From Progne subis subis (taxonomy: Eukaryota > Chordata > Aves > Passeriformes > Hirundinidae): a stretch of DNA of 64,000 bases. The translations under genes and the position numbers were made by a program. Below the pieces are notes generated by a model. It saw only the letters and a list, made by a program, of their open reading frames with translations. It ran no database searches and was not told the origin of the DNA. Below, one piece after another: positions 24,704-38,084 of the stretch (its first letter is position 1; each line of letters begins with the position of its first letter). The stretch spans positions 744,001 to 808,000 of the forward strand of contig JAKJHU010000026.1 of assembly GCA_022316685.1 (NCBI GenBank), in the 5' to 3' direction.

Positions 24704-25495
24704 ACATTTTCATGATGTTACACTTCATGAATAATCTGAAAGGTCAGAAATTTCTGGTAAAGTCACTGCAGTGTGTTAAATTTGTCTGAACTGGAAAAGA
24801 GCTTCAAATGTGATGTGAAAGCTTTAGACAAAAAATTCACTGTGATTCAAAAGCCAATATAATTTCAGGTAATTCTATTAATTTGACTAGACCATGCTCT
24901 GCACACTAAATTCTGGAGTCTTCAGGTCTTGTATCAGGGTATTTAGTTTAAAATAGTGTTTAGTTATTACAAACGGTTTCATTAAATAAATTCCTGTGAA
25001 TTCATACTCAGCTTTTGACTTCAAATTACCATAATTTTTAAAACACTCTTTTTCATATGATCAAATTTTTAGGTCTAAGAGAGCAAATTCAAGGTTTTTT
25101 TTCTTTTTACATTTGGATAATGTTTAGTTCTTAATATGGTAACAAAAAGTAGGGGAGAAAGAATTGAGTGCAACAAGATTAATTATTAAAATATTCTGAC
25201 CTTGAAAATACTTTGCTTTTTGGAAAATCTCTTCTGGGAAAACCAGTTTGGTCTACTTAAAAATGTAGCATTTATGAATCCTAAATTCAGGTAAAACAAC
25301 CACTCTTTAGCAGGGAAGAAAATGGGGAACTTATAAAGTTGATTGCATCTAGAATATCAGAAAAAAATCTCCAATTTGTCTATTATTTCCCCTTCATCCT
25401 TTCACCAAATTGTTGGGGGTTATGTTTGTTCCTTTTTGTCTTAAAGAATTTTTCCCCATAAGTTACTAGGAAACAAAGTGCTGGTACTTAGAGGG
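23131..25495. other. Unique non-coding sequence
   Basis: No gene or mobile element recognised. It includes a 34-base T run at 24669-24702. Short frames only. Confidence 0.55.
24669..24702. repeat. Poly(T) tract, 34 bases
   Basis: Uninterrupted T homopolymer, the longest T run in the window. It could be the poly(A) tail of a minus-strand retrocopy, but I see no recognisable retrocopy beside it. Confidence 0.95.
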
Positions 25496-25499
25496 TACT

Positions 25500-26167
25500 A
25501 ACACAAAAGACGTGGCTGGGAGGGAGAAGATCACACAAAGTTTGGGGGGAGGGAAAAGGACAGGAATGGGGCATCTGAGGGTTCTTCTGGCTCTCGGCGT
25601 CAGAGAGGATGGTCAGGCTGCTGCTTGCTGCAGGAGTACACTGTCAACAGAAAGTCCAGTCCTGGGAATTCTACCATCATCCATCATCTGCTCGTGTGCC
25701 CAGGAATTCAAAACCCCCTTCGCCTGCCCTGCTGGAGCTGGGCCAGCCCTGTCCAGCCATCACGGCTTCTTCAGCACTGCTCACTTTGCCCGGACACCCC
25801 CCCTTTTCCTGCCGGGACACCCCCCTGCCTGCTTGGGACACCCGGCCATTCCAGCCACCAGCTCCAGAGTTTTCCACCATTCCATCTTGGTGCTCTCGGG
25901 ATCCCAAGGGATCAGACTGTGCCAGGCTTTGTGAGTCAAAGCCCCTTGAGGTTCCTGGTTCTGTTTATTATTAATGCTGCAGTTGTTGTTTGCTTGCCTT
26001 GTTATACTTACTAGTAAAGAATTGTTACCCCTTTCCCCACAGCTCTGCCTGAAAAGCCTCTTTAATCTTCTAAATTATAATAACTTGGAGGGAAGAGATT
26101 GGAATTCCCCATTCCTAAAGAGGCCCTGCTCCTCCCTAGCAGATACCTGTCTTTCAAACCGAAGACA
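25500..26167 (+). mobile_element. ERV LTR ending at a primer-binding site
   Basis: The 3' half matches a widespread avian ERV LTR: ACCCCTTTCCCCACAGCTC, TAAATTATAATAACTTGGAG, TAGCAGATACCTGTCTTTCA, then the LTR end GAAGACA at 26161-26167. Five bases later a primer-binding site for tRNA-Lys follows. The 5' limit is uncertain: the GC-richer part from about 25500 is included because it is continuous in composition. Overlapping frames of 120-140 codons at 25512-26014 exist in all three frames of this GC-richer part and reflect composition. Confidence 0.6.
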
Positions 26168-26172
26168 GATTT

Positions 26173-26188
26173 TGGCGCCCACTGTGGG
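26173..26188 (+). other. Retroviral primer-binding site remnant (tRNA-Lys type)
   Basis: TGGCGCCCACTGTGGG closely resembles TGGCGCCCAACGTGGG, the complement of the 3' end of tRNA-Lys(1,2) used by several retrovirus groups. It sits five bases after the LTR end, the expected place. It shows this LTR is a former 5' LTR that kept a few internal bases. No gag sequence follows. Confidence 0.65.
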
Positions 26189-28717
26189 CTGTCTTTCATA
26201 CCAAGACTCAAATCTATTCTGTTTCTAGCTAATAAGATTAGTAATGACTAAGAACACTGTAGCTTAAACTATTTCATGGATTAAAAAAAAAAAAAAATAA
26301 ATAAAAAATTGCAGAGTATTTACCTGAATTAATATAATGTATAAAAGTTAAATTTCTGATCGAAATTTAATTATTTTAAACTAATATCTCTAGAATGAAC
26401 AGAACTTATTGTCCTTCACGTAAAAAAATTAGCAAAATTTTCTGGACTATTATCATGGAATAGATTTCTCTAAAATCCCCTGCCAAAATAGCAGCATAGG
26501 AAAAGCTCAGGAGGGCTTCATAGTGGGAGCTTTAGCTGCTTTCTGCTGGATGGTATGGAAGATCTGTCCTGTTAATAGATTGCGTGATCTCTGGCAATTG
26601 AAATATACATTTGAAAACTTGTGAATCCATATGCTTCAGCTTGTAAAATTCGAAATGCAGAGCTAAAATTTTCATCAGACTTCAAACAAACAGCAGGGTT
26701 CACAGTCTTCTTTAGCACTATATAGCTCATTTTAAGAAAAGCAAGCTGAGCAAAATAGTTTATTATTGCGCAAGGTACTTCTCCAAGTTTTTACAGTACT
26801 ACAGAAGTGTATTCAGCACAGCTGGTCCCCTCATCACAGCCATTCCATAATTATTTTTAAATTTATGTCAAAAATTCTGTACTTTTGACCAATGTTTTTC
26901 CTTACTATCACATTGACTTCTTTAATTGTTGATCTCATGTTTACACTCACACACACAAAATCTGAAACAAGAGAGGAATAATACTCCTCCTGACAAGAAT
27001 CTTATAGTCATATAATTAAACTGATTCAAAGTAAATTTGACTTTGGTACTGGGAAGCACTCCTATAGTACTGGGTGGCATTTAATGCAACCTCAACAACT
27101 GTAAGATAAAGTGTGGCTTGAGTATCTGCTTAATAAGTGTTTTAAAAAATTGATAATTGCAATATAGATAGTAGTTTGCCTATAATGTACCCAAAAAGTG
27201 ACTTATGAAATGTGCTAGTGCTTCAGTTTTTCTTTCAGTCCCTGGATCACAATAACCATATTATTACAGTGTTTGTTTCTAAGTGCCTTACTATTCTGAT
27301 ATTTTCAAAGATATATATAACTGTTACATTGTTTGCTCACTAAACCCATGTCAGCTTTCAGTGGGATTTTTCTCCTTAAATTTTAAAATAACTTTCAGAC
27401 TGATGTGCTGCTAATCCTAATGGAACTCCATAAAGCTGAGAAAACAATGTTGAACCAAAGATGAGAGGAGTTTATCGATCTTTTCAAATATTTCCTTGAA
27501 GATAGAAAGGCATGTAGCCAAATGGACAGAGAGAGCACTCTACCACAAATTGTTGACTTTTTCTTGTCAGTTTACTCCCCAATCTACCGAAATGCTCTGT
27601 TTTTCTATATTTGAATCTATACTGAATGGAAGTTATGACTCTTTGGTGATCACTAACTAGTACTTGCTTGTGAATCTGAGAGTTTTATCTCAGTGCATAT
27701 GTCCTACAGTTGCCACAGTCTATCAGTTATCTCATTTTTATAATTCTCTGCATTCCTTGTCTACACTTGCACTTTTCAAGTGTCAGGAAGGTGTAAGTGC
27801 GCAAGTGTAACTGAATGTGTATTATTCAAGACCCCCTGTCTTAAATGTTTATAGGTGTGTGTGCAGAGTGGTTATAAGGTAATTGACATCTGGTCTCCAT
27901 GTGGGATGAAGTCTAGTTCTCCATTCCCCTGGCAGTCTTAGGAGACAGACTTTTTATGCGGACATGATTTATTTTGACTCTCCCAGGCAGGTTCCTTCAC
28001 CAGGAACTGCTGAAAAATTTTTAACTTTGCCAAGAGACCTTTTTGTGTGGCTTCTTTTTTCATATTTCATATTTTCATATGTCCCCATTTAAATGTTCTA
28101 TCTGAAATGTTTTCGTTCCCCAAAAGACTTCCTAAGATCCAGATGGGAAATAAAAGGCTTATCTATTTCTTTAAGTTAATGCCTGGTTTATGAACAACAG
28201 AGACTGTTTTTGTCAAATGTGTTAGGTCTAAAGCAAACCCTATCTTTTCTTATATAATATTTTTGTAAAAGTTGTGCATTGAATGGATTAAACTATCAAG
28301 TTGTTATCACTATTAGATGTTTGTGAAAGACAACTTCTCTATATGAACTTTGATAACACTGACAAAAGAACTCATTACACTGCCATTTGCGTGAAGAATT
28401 TCTTATCACTTTGCAATATTAGTAAAATCCTCAACAAATTGCCTCAATTTGACAATGGTTCAAACAATGCTGTAATATTTGGCCAGACATTCAAGGTCTT
28501 GCAGATTCTAATTTTATTACATTTGACACCAGACAGAAATTTTACATAAAATTTCATACAGCTATTCTACTAGAGGACAAGTTCTCTGATCAAAGATTTT
28601 GTTTCAAGATATACCTGTTCATTTACAGCTTGATTTGCTTGCTTGCATTTAGCACAGGCACCCCTTGTTTGCATGGTGTATTGCAGTACTTTTCATCTAA
28701 TTTTTTTCTTTATTTTA

Positions 28718-28742
28718 TTTTTTTTTTTTTTTTTTTTTTTTT
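28718..28742. repeat. Poly(T) tract, 25 bases
   Basis: Uninterrupted T run preceded by T-rich TTTCTTTATTTTA. Confidence 0.95.
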
Positions 28743-31664
28743 AGCAAATATATGTATTTAACATGATGTGATTCATTATGGTTTTAAATGTAATAGCAGA
28801 GGGAGATTGACTGAATTTCAACTCAGTTCTCTTGGTCCAAACCCAGATTTGTAAGTATCTTCACAAATCCAGGTCAGAAATGATATAATAGAGCACATAA
28901 AAAACTTCTTCTGAATTAAAGTCTGAGGCTATCTTCCATTCACATCATGTTCTTACTATGAGATCCACTGAAATAATGCTTTTTATCTCCATTCTAGGAT
29001 TAATGGGTGATGGAGCAATTATAAAGCATTTTTCCAGCTTTTAAAGTTTGCAGAAAATAAAACCTCAAGGATGCAGACTTAGACATGTAAAGTGTGACCA
29101 TTCATAGAGCCTAGACAAGCCAGCTTTTTGGTTCTGCAGTCAAGAAAAAGAGAGTAGCTTTTTTCAACCCCCTAGAGGTAATAGGGCACAGTCAGGTGCA
29201 CATATGTACCCCCTGGCTGCAAGCAACAATCAGCAACTGTGCTCTTTTGCTGACAACACTAATTTAAGGTAAATCTGTGGACAGAGAAGTAATAGAGAGA
29301 GCACTGTACTGTCCAGCACTGATAATCCAAAGGTTTTAGTGGGCTGCTAAATCACTTGAGGTGGGAGTCAACATCAGGGTCATAGGTCATTAAAAAGAGA
29401 ATTACTAACCATGGAAATCTTACAACTCTTGTGATTCTGACTTTGTATCTGTTTCCACATCATGTTCTACCTCAAAGAGAGGTTGGCCAGCTTTACAAGG
29501 CCAGAAAGTTGTATCATCTCTTAAAATTTGGTGCTGCCACTAGACCTATATGAGGCTATACTCATTTGATTTTTCTGTCCTGTCTGCTCTATTAATTCTG
29601 AACAGAAACAGAATATGATACATACTCCAGATTCATGTATTTTGTTTCCAGTATCAATTTGGTTTTCTGACTATGCTTGCAGTTTTTTTATAATATCAAA
29701 GTTTGGAAGCATAAAAGTCAATTTATACTTGCTCCATGCTGCTTGATTTGTTAGTGAAGTATGGTTGTTGCATACTTGAATTAGCTAATAGAAAAAAATG
29801 GGTTTGTACAGTTAGTCTCACCAGTACCACCTGCCAATGCATTTCCTGCAGTGGAGATCAGATACGCTAAGTGCGCAAGCGAGTGATTTCTCCCTGCACG
29901 TATAAACTTATGACATTGCATTCCTAATAAAACTGCTGGCCAGTGGCATGTGGCATGAATGGCAGATAAATTGGTGGTGGTTTACAAGACTATCACGTGC
30001 TGTTTTCTAAAAACTGGCTGTAAAGCAGCAAGACTCTGCTTTGCAATTCTTTATTACAGACTCTGTACATCTGCAGGGGTTTCTGTTCTGTGCAGCGAGC
30101 AGAAAGGCAGGCAAACAGTCTCTGAATCACCAACACTGGGTCATCAGCTGCTCATCTGACTGAGGAAATAAAAAGGCAGGGTGCTCTAAAGTGAAAAGAA
30201 ATAGCTTTTGACAATCCAGTGTTGTGGAACACCAAAAATCTGTCATTCATATGACTCCTATAAACTAACTCAGAAAGCTAATTAAATGCTCAAATGAGCC
30301 TTGAGTATTATATGGCTGGTCTTGAAACACATTTATCCTTCTGCTACATACTCCTGAAGTGCAAGACAAATAGATGGAAACAGTGCCTACCCTTGCTGTA
30401 AACAGATTTTCATCTTACATTGAAGGTTCTCCTGTTATACAATTTTGACCCATTGCTTTACAGCATTATAGATTGCCTATTACTTTTAAAATATAATTTT
30501 ATCCCATCATTGTGCTCATTGCAGTCAGAAATAATTTTCTAGTGTTTCCCTGAGAGGGTCAATACTGAATTAGCTGGTAGTATATTTTATTTCTATTCTA
30601 TATTGAAGTAGTGTACTTTGGACTTTTAACAACTGGAAACAAAAGGTTTTTTCAGTTTTTTAAACCCACCAGCTAACACCAGAAAGGTGAGATTGCTTAC
30701 AGTGCATTTATTTATATAGCCATTAGATGACTGTGGTACTGTCAAGAAGAGAATTCACCTGCATTAATTGTAGCTCAATTTGCCTTTATTTCATATTATT
30801 TAAGAACATATAAGGGGTTAGAAATACATTTTTGTAATCCATTAAACTGAAATTCAGTATTTTTGACAGTAAAAAAAGGAAAGAGAACATGACCTCAATT
30901 TGGAAACGGACCATGACAGAACTCAGGTCCCCTATTTTTATGTATAATTTTATAACGTATTGCTTACATTCTCTTGTCTATTTTATACTTGTCTCTTCTC
31001 CTTATCATTCACATAGAGTAAATTAAAACTGCAAAATTTTCAGTGTTATAAACCATTACTATTTTGTTGCTTCTTAAAAATTTTTACTTTCCCAAGGGAA
31101 AGCTATTCACCCTATACTGTAATACAGTTTGCAGAAGCAGAATTCCATGGTGGAAAAATCAATAGGCAGCAGCTAATGCCAGTGCAGTTCTTAAAAAGCC
31201 TTGGGTACACTAAGAGAATAAAATTATCTGCCAAATGGTTTTGCATATTTCTTCTCCCGGTTCTTTAACAGTTCACTTCACGTCTAGCCAAAGCCTCTGC
31301 AGATAGCTTTTAAAAGCATTTTGAATTGTGAAATTCTTTCAGTAATATTGAAACCTTGGAACGTCCTGGACAGTAGTTTTGTCAGATTGGAAACTGAAAA
31401 TGCCATCATGTTACTAAAGCATTTCATTATATTTGAATTGTTGAAGCTTTGAATGAAGTCACAGTGCTACCTGTAAAGGTCTGATCTTGTGAGAGATGGC
31501 AGCTCTTATTTTCATTGTCTCATTCTGCTGATTTTAGCTTACTTGTGTTAGCTGTAAATTATAAGTTAGAAAACAAATCAAAACTAGCAACAATAACAAA
31601 ACCAAACCAGAGAAAAAGAGGTGCATTTCAGATATTCCCAGTGAAGTAAAACCATTCAGAACAC

Positions 31665-31776
31665 TCTTTTTTCTTTTCTCTTTTTCTTTTTTTTTTCTTT
31701 TTCTCCTTTTTCTTTTTTTTTTTTTTTTTCTTTTTCTTTTTCTTTTCTTCTTTTTCTTTTTCTTTTTCTTTTTCTT
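31665..31776. repeat. Polypyrimidine tract, (TTTTTC)n-like
   Basis: About 112 bases of only C and T on the plus strand, mainly T4-5C units plus a T18 run. Mirror symmetry gives triplex (H-DNA) potential. The Lys/Glu-rich 74-codon frame on the minus strand is an artefact of this tract. Confidence 0.95.
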
Positions 31777-33738
31777 GTGACTGAGTACTCATAATTGTAA
31801 AGGTCAAAGGATTTTCAAAACTCAAAGGTAAAAATCCTGTAGCCAGTTGCAAGACCTTGTCCCATTTGGTAATCTTCTGAGTTAGTGAATTCCATTGTTG
31901 AAGTGATTTTTGTTTTTAGCTTTACAGGTTGCTACTAGCAAGTTTTTGTGTTAGAGAATTAGGTTTGGTCAACTGCTTGGAATAAAAACGATAAATTTTT
32001 GTCATTAGAACAGTATATGTCTGACTCTGCTGAATGAATGTGCTTTAAAATCCCCAATGAGTTTATTTTCAGTAAATAACTTCAGATACTGATTCTTGTA
32101 TATACTTGTGATCTGATTTCTTAATTAATTTTTTTTCACTTGGATCATGCAAAGTAAAGTGAACAACAATTCAATTTATCATTTAGTATTTTTATGTTTA
32201 TGTCAAAACTGAGATCCACTGTTGTATCCTGACAGAGTTTCTGAAACTTGTATGTCTATCTAATGGGTACAGCATAGAATGGCAACTGCAATGATAAAGA
32301 ATCTTTGAAAATGGCCCCAGGCAGAGTTTACTGCAGTCACCTAATTCTGGATTATCCTGTACATGGGAAGATATAAAGTGCTCTTGGTTACTATTTCTGA
32401 CATGTTTGAACAGGAACACTGCAGGACATGATATATACCAGAAAAATAAATAGTATGCCTACACAGATTCAGAGTAACAATGGAAGAAAATGAGACATGA
32501 ATGAGATCATTCCCTTTTTATGATCTCCCAGCCCCCAGCAAGTTGTAAACCAAGTAGTTCATGAATTAGATGTCATTTCTTTGTACTGAATAGCTCATAA
32601 TAGTAATTTTTTAGCCTTTAGTTTTTTTACTTTCTGAATTCATGCACATTTTTGTCATCCTATACCTCTGCGGTACCATCTAGTTATATTTTAAATGAAG
32701 TACACCTTTTATTTTCAATGTGCTTACTTTGTTTTGATGTCCACCTTTCCTCATACTCTGAGAGGTAATCTGTAATCAACTCCTCTTCAGTTTACTATCC
32801 TGTCTAAAATGACTTTAAAATCAATAATTGCATTTCTTTTGTCATCTTTTTTAGCTAGCAAGAGCCCTCATCCCTTCAGGAACTGTTCAGAGAAAGGGCT
32901 TTAATATGGACCTTGGTTTCTCCTTGTTGTCCTTTTCTACTGTTGTTCTTTTTCTACTGTAATCCTTGAGGATGGGAGATTTTAAAGTGTGACTGAAAAA
33001 ATTCAGTTTGATTTGTTTTCCTTACCAATATTCTATACTTTTTTACTCTTTTCCACTATAAGAGGAAGATAGAAATGTGATGGTTTTAATTTTACGGGGC
33101 AGAATAACAGGAAGATAATTTATGATCATGTGCATGCTATTTGATGTGTGTTAGTCACAGTGGTGGGAGGTTATTTAGGCTTTATATTATATTTTGTGGA
33201 AATTAATATGAGCAATTTACTAGATGTATATTAAAGGAGCTTTGGGGTTAGTGCAATCAGTACATACAAATATCTATGCTACGTTCTAGTGTTTCCTCAT
33301 TGTAATCTAGCAGTTTGTGAAATTCTTGTGGCTGGTCAGTGCTCAGTATTTGCCATCCACTTTTTCAGGTAGGAACAGCACACAGCTAGACTGAAATGTA
33401 TATTCATACTAGTGAATGACTGCAGATGCTAAGGTACACCCAAAACCCAAGACTGCTTGAAGAGCTGTCGGTAAAACAGGTCAAATTACACTGATAGAGA
33501 CAGATGTTAAGTCTGTGGCCCAAGATGATGGTCAGAGACAATTTTTTCAATACAATTTTGAATACAAACACTATTAAATTTGAGAAATATGATGTCCAAT
33601 ACACCAGTTTCTTATGGGTTCAGATTTTTCGATGGTTTGGCTTCTCTGGAAGATTTACATTTTCCCTGCAATTTGATCATCTGAACTCCCTCATAACTCA
33701 TAACTCCAGAGGAGAGTGATGCTGAAAGAAAGGAATTT

Positions 33739-34047
33739 GTGTATCGATTTTTTTCTTCTCTTTTCTCTGGTGGCTGGTGTTTTTTTAAATATTCAAAACT
33801 TGGGTGCAAGAAGGAAAAAAAAATTTTTTTTCTCTCCAACTTTGCAATGGATTCAAAATGGCTTACTATTGATGCTAGTACCCCGTCCAAACAAACTGAA
33901 TATGAAACGAAGACTTTGTTTTTGGGAGGCAGCGCAAAACCTGTTACAGATCTATACGTGATTTTGAAAAAAGCACCAAATATACAGTTTTCTGTTGGGT
34001 CTTCTCCTTCGCATGCTAAACAAAAGAATATTTATCTAAGTTATTAA
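33739..34047 (+). other. Unrecognised open frame with retained CpGs
   Basis: A 102-codon frame. From its internal ATG at 33847, the last 66 codons encode a hydrophilic mixed-composition peptide (begins MDSKWLTIDASTPSKQ) unlike low-complexity noise. This half also keeps several CpGs (CCCGTCC, AAACGAAG, CAGCGCAA, TACGTG, TTCGCATG) in a CpG-poor neighbourhood. I do not recognise the protein family. No convincing splice acceptor precedes it. Possibilities include a pseudogene or endogenous-element fragment, a conserved non-coding element, or chance. Confidence 0.2.
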
Positions 34048-34473
34048 GATTCAGAAATCCTAACGTACAAACTGTATTAACTTCCTAGAGAAAATTTACA
34101 ATCATGTTTATGTCACTCCTTAAAAGTAATCACAGTAAAGTAACAAGCTTTGAATATCTCAAAACTAGGACAACCCATTTTAGATTAACTTGTCCTTCAA
34201 TTGGTCTTAATGTCACCTGTATTTATCTTTTTTAATGAGTCTGAAATTGAGTATTTCAAGTATTAAAAACATACAGGCAGATTAGAATTTGCATTCATAC
34301 TAGTCATTATTTCTACGATAGAGATGTATTCACTCATGTACAGTGACTATTTCTAACCATCATTAAGTGAATGCTACAATTTTTGAAATTGCATTATGCC
34401 AGTTGAAAACTTTCTGCAGGTAAATTTGTTGTAAACATATATTTTAGAAACAGAATGTGGATTTCTTTCTTTC

Positions 34474-34501
34474 TTTTTTTTTTTTTTTTTTTTTTTTTTT
34501 T
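34474..34501. repeat. Poly(T) tract, 28 bases
   Basis: Uninterrupted T run preceded by TTTCTTTCTTTC. Confidence 0.95.
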
Positions 34502-37500
34502 CCTCTCTTTAATTACCTGTATCTAGTTCATTTAGGGAAAAAAAAAAAATCTTAAAAATTTGGAATCTCTATTTCTTCATCTAATTTTGGAACAAAGTGT
34601 TGGAGATTGCAAGGAGCCATTTCAGAATAAAAATCAGTTGCAAAATTTTGCAGCTTTCATCTTTCTCTGATCTCGAGTCGTTTGTAAACTCAGTTTTTGG
34701 TCCTCTCTTTCTCATTTATTTAACTAAAAAAAAAAAGGGATTTTTTTGCATTTGAGCACATTTCTTCCCCCTTAATTCTATGGCAACTTGTGTAGAAGTA
34801 AAGACTGCTTCAAACTACCTACCTCCAACCACTCAAGTGAATGTGGCGAACCAATGAAATCATGAAGAATGCACTGCTTTCTTGAGAGTATGCATCATTT
34901 TCTCATACATATATATCTTCAATTCAGAATCTCTTCTAAAAAGAGGACGAAAATTTACTAAAAGCAGTCAGTGCTGGATTGACTAGATTATTCTGCTGGG
35001 TGATAATGCAGATGATACCAAACCACCTATAAAGGAAAGAAAATAAGAAATTCTGTCCTCTGTAGAGTGAAAACTCTGTAGTGTGGGAGAAAGCGCTGAA
35101 ACATTCAGCTTGGAGACTAAGATATTTCAGCTGATAGAGCGTGAAATTATCTCAGTGTGGAGGAAAAAAAATTGTTCTTATATTGTGAGGTTTAATTAAC
35201 TTTTGATTAAGTTTTTGACTCTTAAATTGAACTACCTTAAATAATAACAACTTCAACTGAAATTTATGTGTTTACTATTCCAGTTGCAACATTTCTAAAG
35301 GATACATTAGAGATTTAAATGTTAAAAAAATTCTGCCATAATTAATTTACATGCCTCCACACACGCACACACATATAAATTTGTATATACGCTCTCTTTA
35401 TCATAGCATGAACTTTTTCTTTAAGAAAATAATACGGTTTATAACATATTTAATTGGAGGAAAGAGTAATAATTTGAAGTCTGATGGATATCAGCCTGTA
35501 AAGATGTTGAATATATTAAATATTATTTTCATGATGGAGTACTAAAAAATACCTAGTGGGAAAATGAACTACTGAAATAAATTAAGCATTCTGCATAATA
35601 CAAAAAACATTCAGTTTGCTAATGTTTTCCACAGAGTTGTACTTCCAGCAATTTTTAGAACTGAAAATGAACTGCAGTTATCCTTGCATTCTCTTATTTG
35701 CAATAAGAAGTAATTAAGTAATAATAAAAAAAGAAAATTACAGTGAAGCAGGAAGAAGGAGGAAAATAAAGCTATTTTTGGATGCTTTTCATTGATTAAT
35801 TTTGCTTAGATGTGAAGTATTTGGACAAATTAAAAGAATTTATAGTTCTTCTTTCCTCCCTTGTTAGGGATAAGTTACTGAGACAAGGGAAATAATGTTT
35901 GTGTGTTGAAGAGAAGAGAAGCATTCAATGGCGAGTGCCTCACAAATCTGAGTGACCCCACAGGTTTGAGAAATTTACTTGTACGTAGTAAAAAAAATAA
36001 AGAAGTGTGCCAATTTCTTCTTCTGTAGGAAGTAAAGACTGATATCAAAAGAGTTTTCTCTAGCTCACCATGAGAATCAAAGAAACTAATCAAAAACATA
36101 GGAGAGAAGGCAAATTTTAAACCAAAGGAGTCTTCCTCACAGTCTTTTTTTTATCTAGGCACAAAGAATTTTTTTGGAGATAGTATTTCTGAGGAAAAAT
36201 ACTATTGCATGAAATTACTTGGCCATCTCTTATTCCATCATCTAAATGGAGCAAGAAGTTTTTATCATCTTTATAAAAATGGTCTCTTAGGTTTAGATGT
36301 GACAAATTGAGCATCACAGCCTAATTCCAGAAGTAGTTTTCTTAAAGAGAACCATGCACTGCACTCCTCTAGACAGAATCTGTTCTCCCCCTAACTGATG
36401 CAAGGACTGCACCTTGGTGCTTTCTCTTTGCCTCTCAGAAGGAACAGAAAATGTCTGAGAGTTTTTTCTGTGATCCCACATCTAACAAGCCTATACAGTA
36501 TCTAATCATGATCAACCTATGTAGGTTTACCAGGGTAATGGCATTTTGTTTCATGCAAAATGCGTACAAGAAAAATTTCAGAAAATATCAGTAAGTGTTC
36601 AGTATTTGCTTCCCCTGTGCTAAACACAGTCTTTTTAGATTTTAACAAGAGGATTTAATTTCCCCCACCATCAAATTTCATTTTTTTATTCTCTTCTTAA
36701 TATGGCATCATATATCTTTCAGTTTCTGTAGTCTCATTAGTATTACTAATTTCTAAGGTTTACTGTGCTCTTTATCTTTGCGTATTTTCACCAAAGATAT
36801 TCAGAAGTTTTGACTCATTAACCATGGCTGCTAGCTGTACCTTGTTCATGAGAATTAAACTACTTTCTTCTACTTTTTGTCACCTTGCTTTTCTTTTCTG
36901 TCTTGACAGAGAACTTTTCATATTTACTCTTTTAACTGTCATTGCTGAAGACTTTTATGCTTTTAATTTTCTCTTCTACTGAATACGACAAGCTGGCATG
37001 TAATTTGCATGAACTGCTTTCAAAATCTGCCTCTGAACATGACAGCTGCTGTCACAGGTAGAGTGTTAATACCCCTTTCCATTAAAGGCACAAACTGTGG
37101 CAGAAAGCAGAAGAGGAGCTTTACCGGTCAGACTGGTGGTAAAGCTGCTCCCCTTATACTGAAAAAAAGCAGAAAGCTTTGGCACAGCTGTTGCCAAACA
37201 TTCAAAAGAGGAAAATAATCTTTTCTTCCCAATTGTGATGTCATCTGAGAGAATTACAAAACAAAAAACAGATTTTCTAGATAAGGGAAAAGTTTTTGGA
37301 TATCAGGTTGCCCATGCACTCATGCACTGGTTGTGACATGGAGGCTTCAGAGTCGATTATTGTGTCTGATGTAATTGTGGCTCATGAAAAGTTATTTTGG
37401 CTACCAGCTCTACAAAGGAATAAGTTCTCATTGTGTAGCAGTAGAAAATTCAGCTAAATATATTATTTAGTGGTTTTTTGTAACAGTAAAATCTGCAGTT

Positions 37501-37891
37501 GAACCAAGTGTATTGTGTCCAGTATGTTGGATAGGGATTTTTCTTTCATCTAATTATGAACCAGTCTAAAGCTTTTGTTGCATTTTAGCCCTTCAATGAA
37601 GAAAGAAAACCCCAAGAGCTTTAGTGGGAAGAAGATGTTTTAATATGCTTGTACTCAGAAACTACCTTCTCTGACTTTTGCTTCTCTCAGTCAGGGTTGT
37701 GATGACTAAGGCAAGCCTCTATTTTGTTTCATTTTGGTTCTTTGAGCACAGATACACACATAGTATCATTAATTGGGTTAAACAGGTAACTGCCATGCTG
37801 TGCTCATCACAATATTCTGTGTTCTGCTGGTTTAACCAGTCAGTTACTGTGATCTTATCATGTCTTTAATCAAAGTTACGAAAGAATATAC

Positions 37892-37908
37892 TATATATAT
37901 ATATATAT
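37892..37908. repeat. (TA)n microsatellite
   Basis: About eight TA units. Confidence 0.85.
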
Positions 37909-38084
37909 TTCCATCTAGTGCTACTCTGTCTATTGTGTAGTAATCTTTCCCTGTGCAAATTCTACAATGTGCTTTTATTCCCCAAGGTGTTTTACTTAAG
38001 GCTCTTTTAAAACCAAAGAAGTCCTTTTTTTTCTGTTACTTCTTCGAAATGCACGAAGTTGTCTCCATTTTTGTTGAGCAATGA

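Larger units (their letters stand above)
26210..38079. other. Long unique non-coding stretch
   Basis: Nearly 12 kb without a recognised ERV, LINE or gene. It holds several homopolymers and one long pyrimidine tract (listed), scattered short frames, and two weak points of interest at 29870-29945 and 33739-34047 (listed). Ordinary AT-rich background otherwise. The absence of young insertions over such a length contrasts with the rest of the window. Confidence 0.5.

Noticed and set aside
25512..26014. Three overlapping plus-strand frames of 121-140 codons
   Set aside because: All three frames are open at once in a Pro/Ser/His-rich GC-richer LTR segment, which indicates composition and not coding.
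31628..31852. Lys/Glu-rich 74-codon minus frame
   Set aside because: Direct product of the polypyrimidine tract on the other strand.
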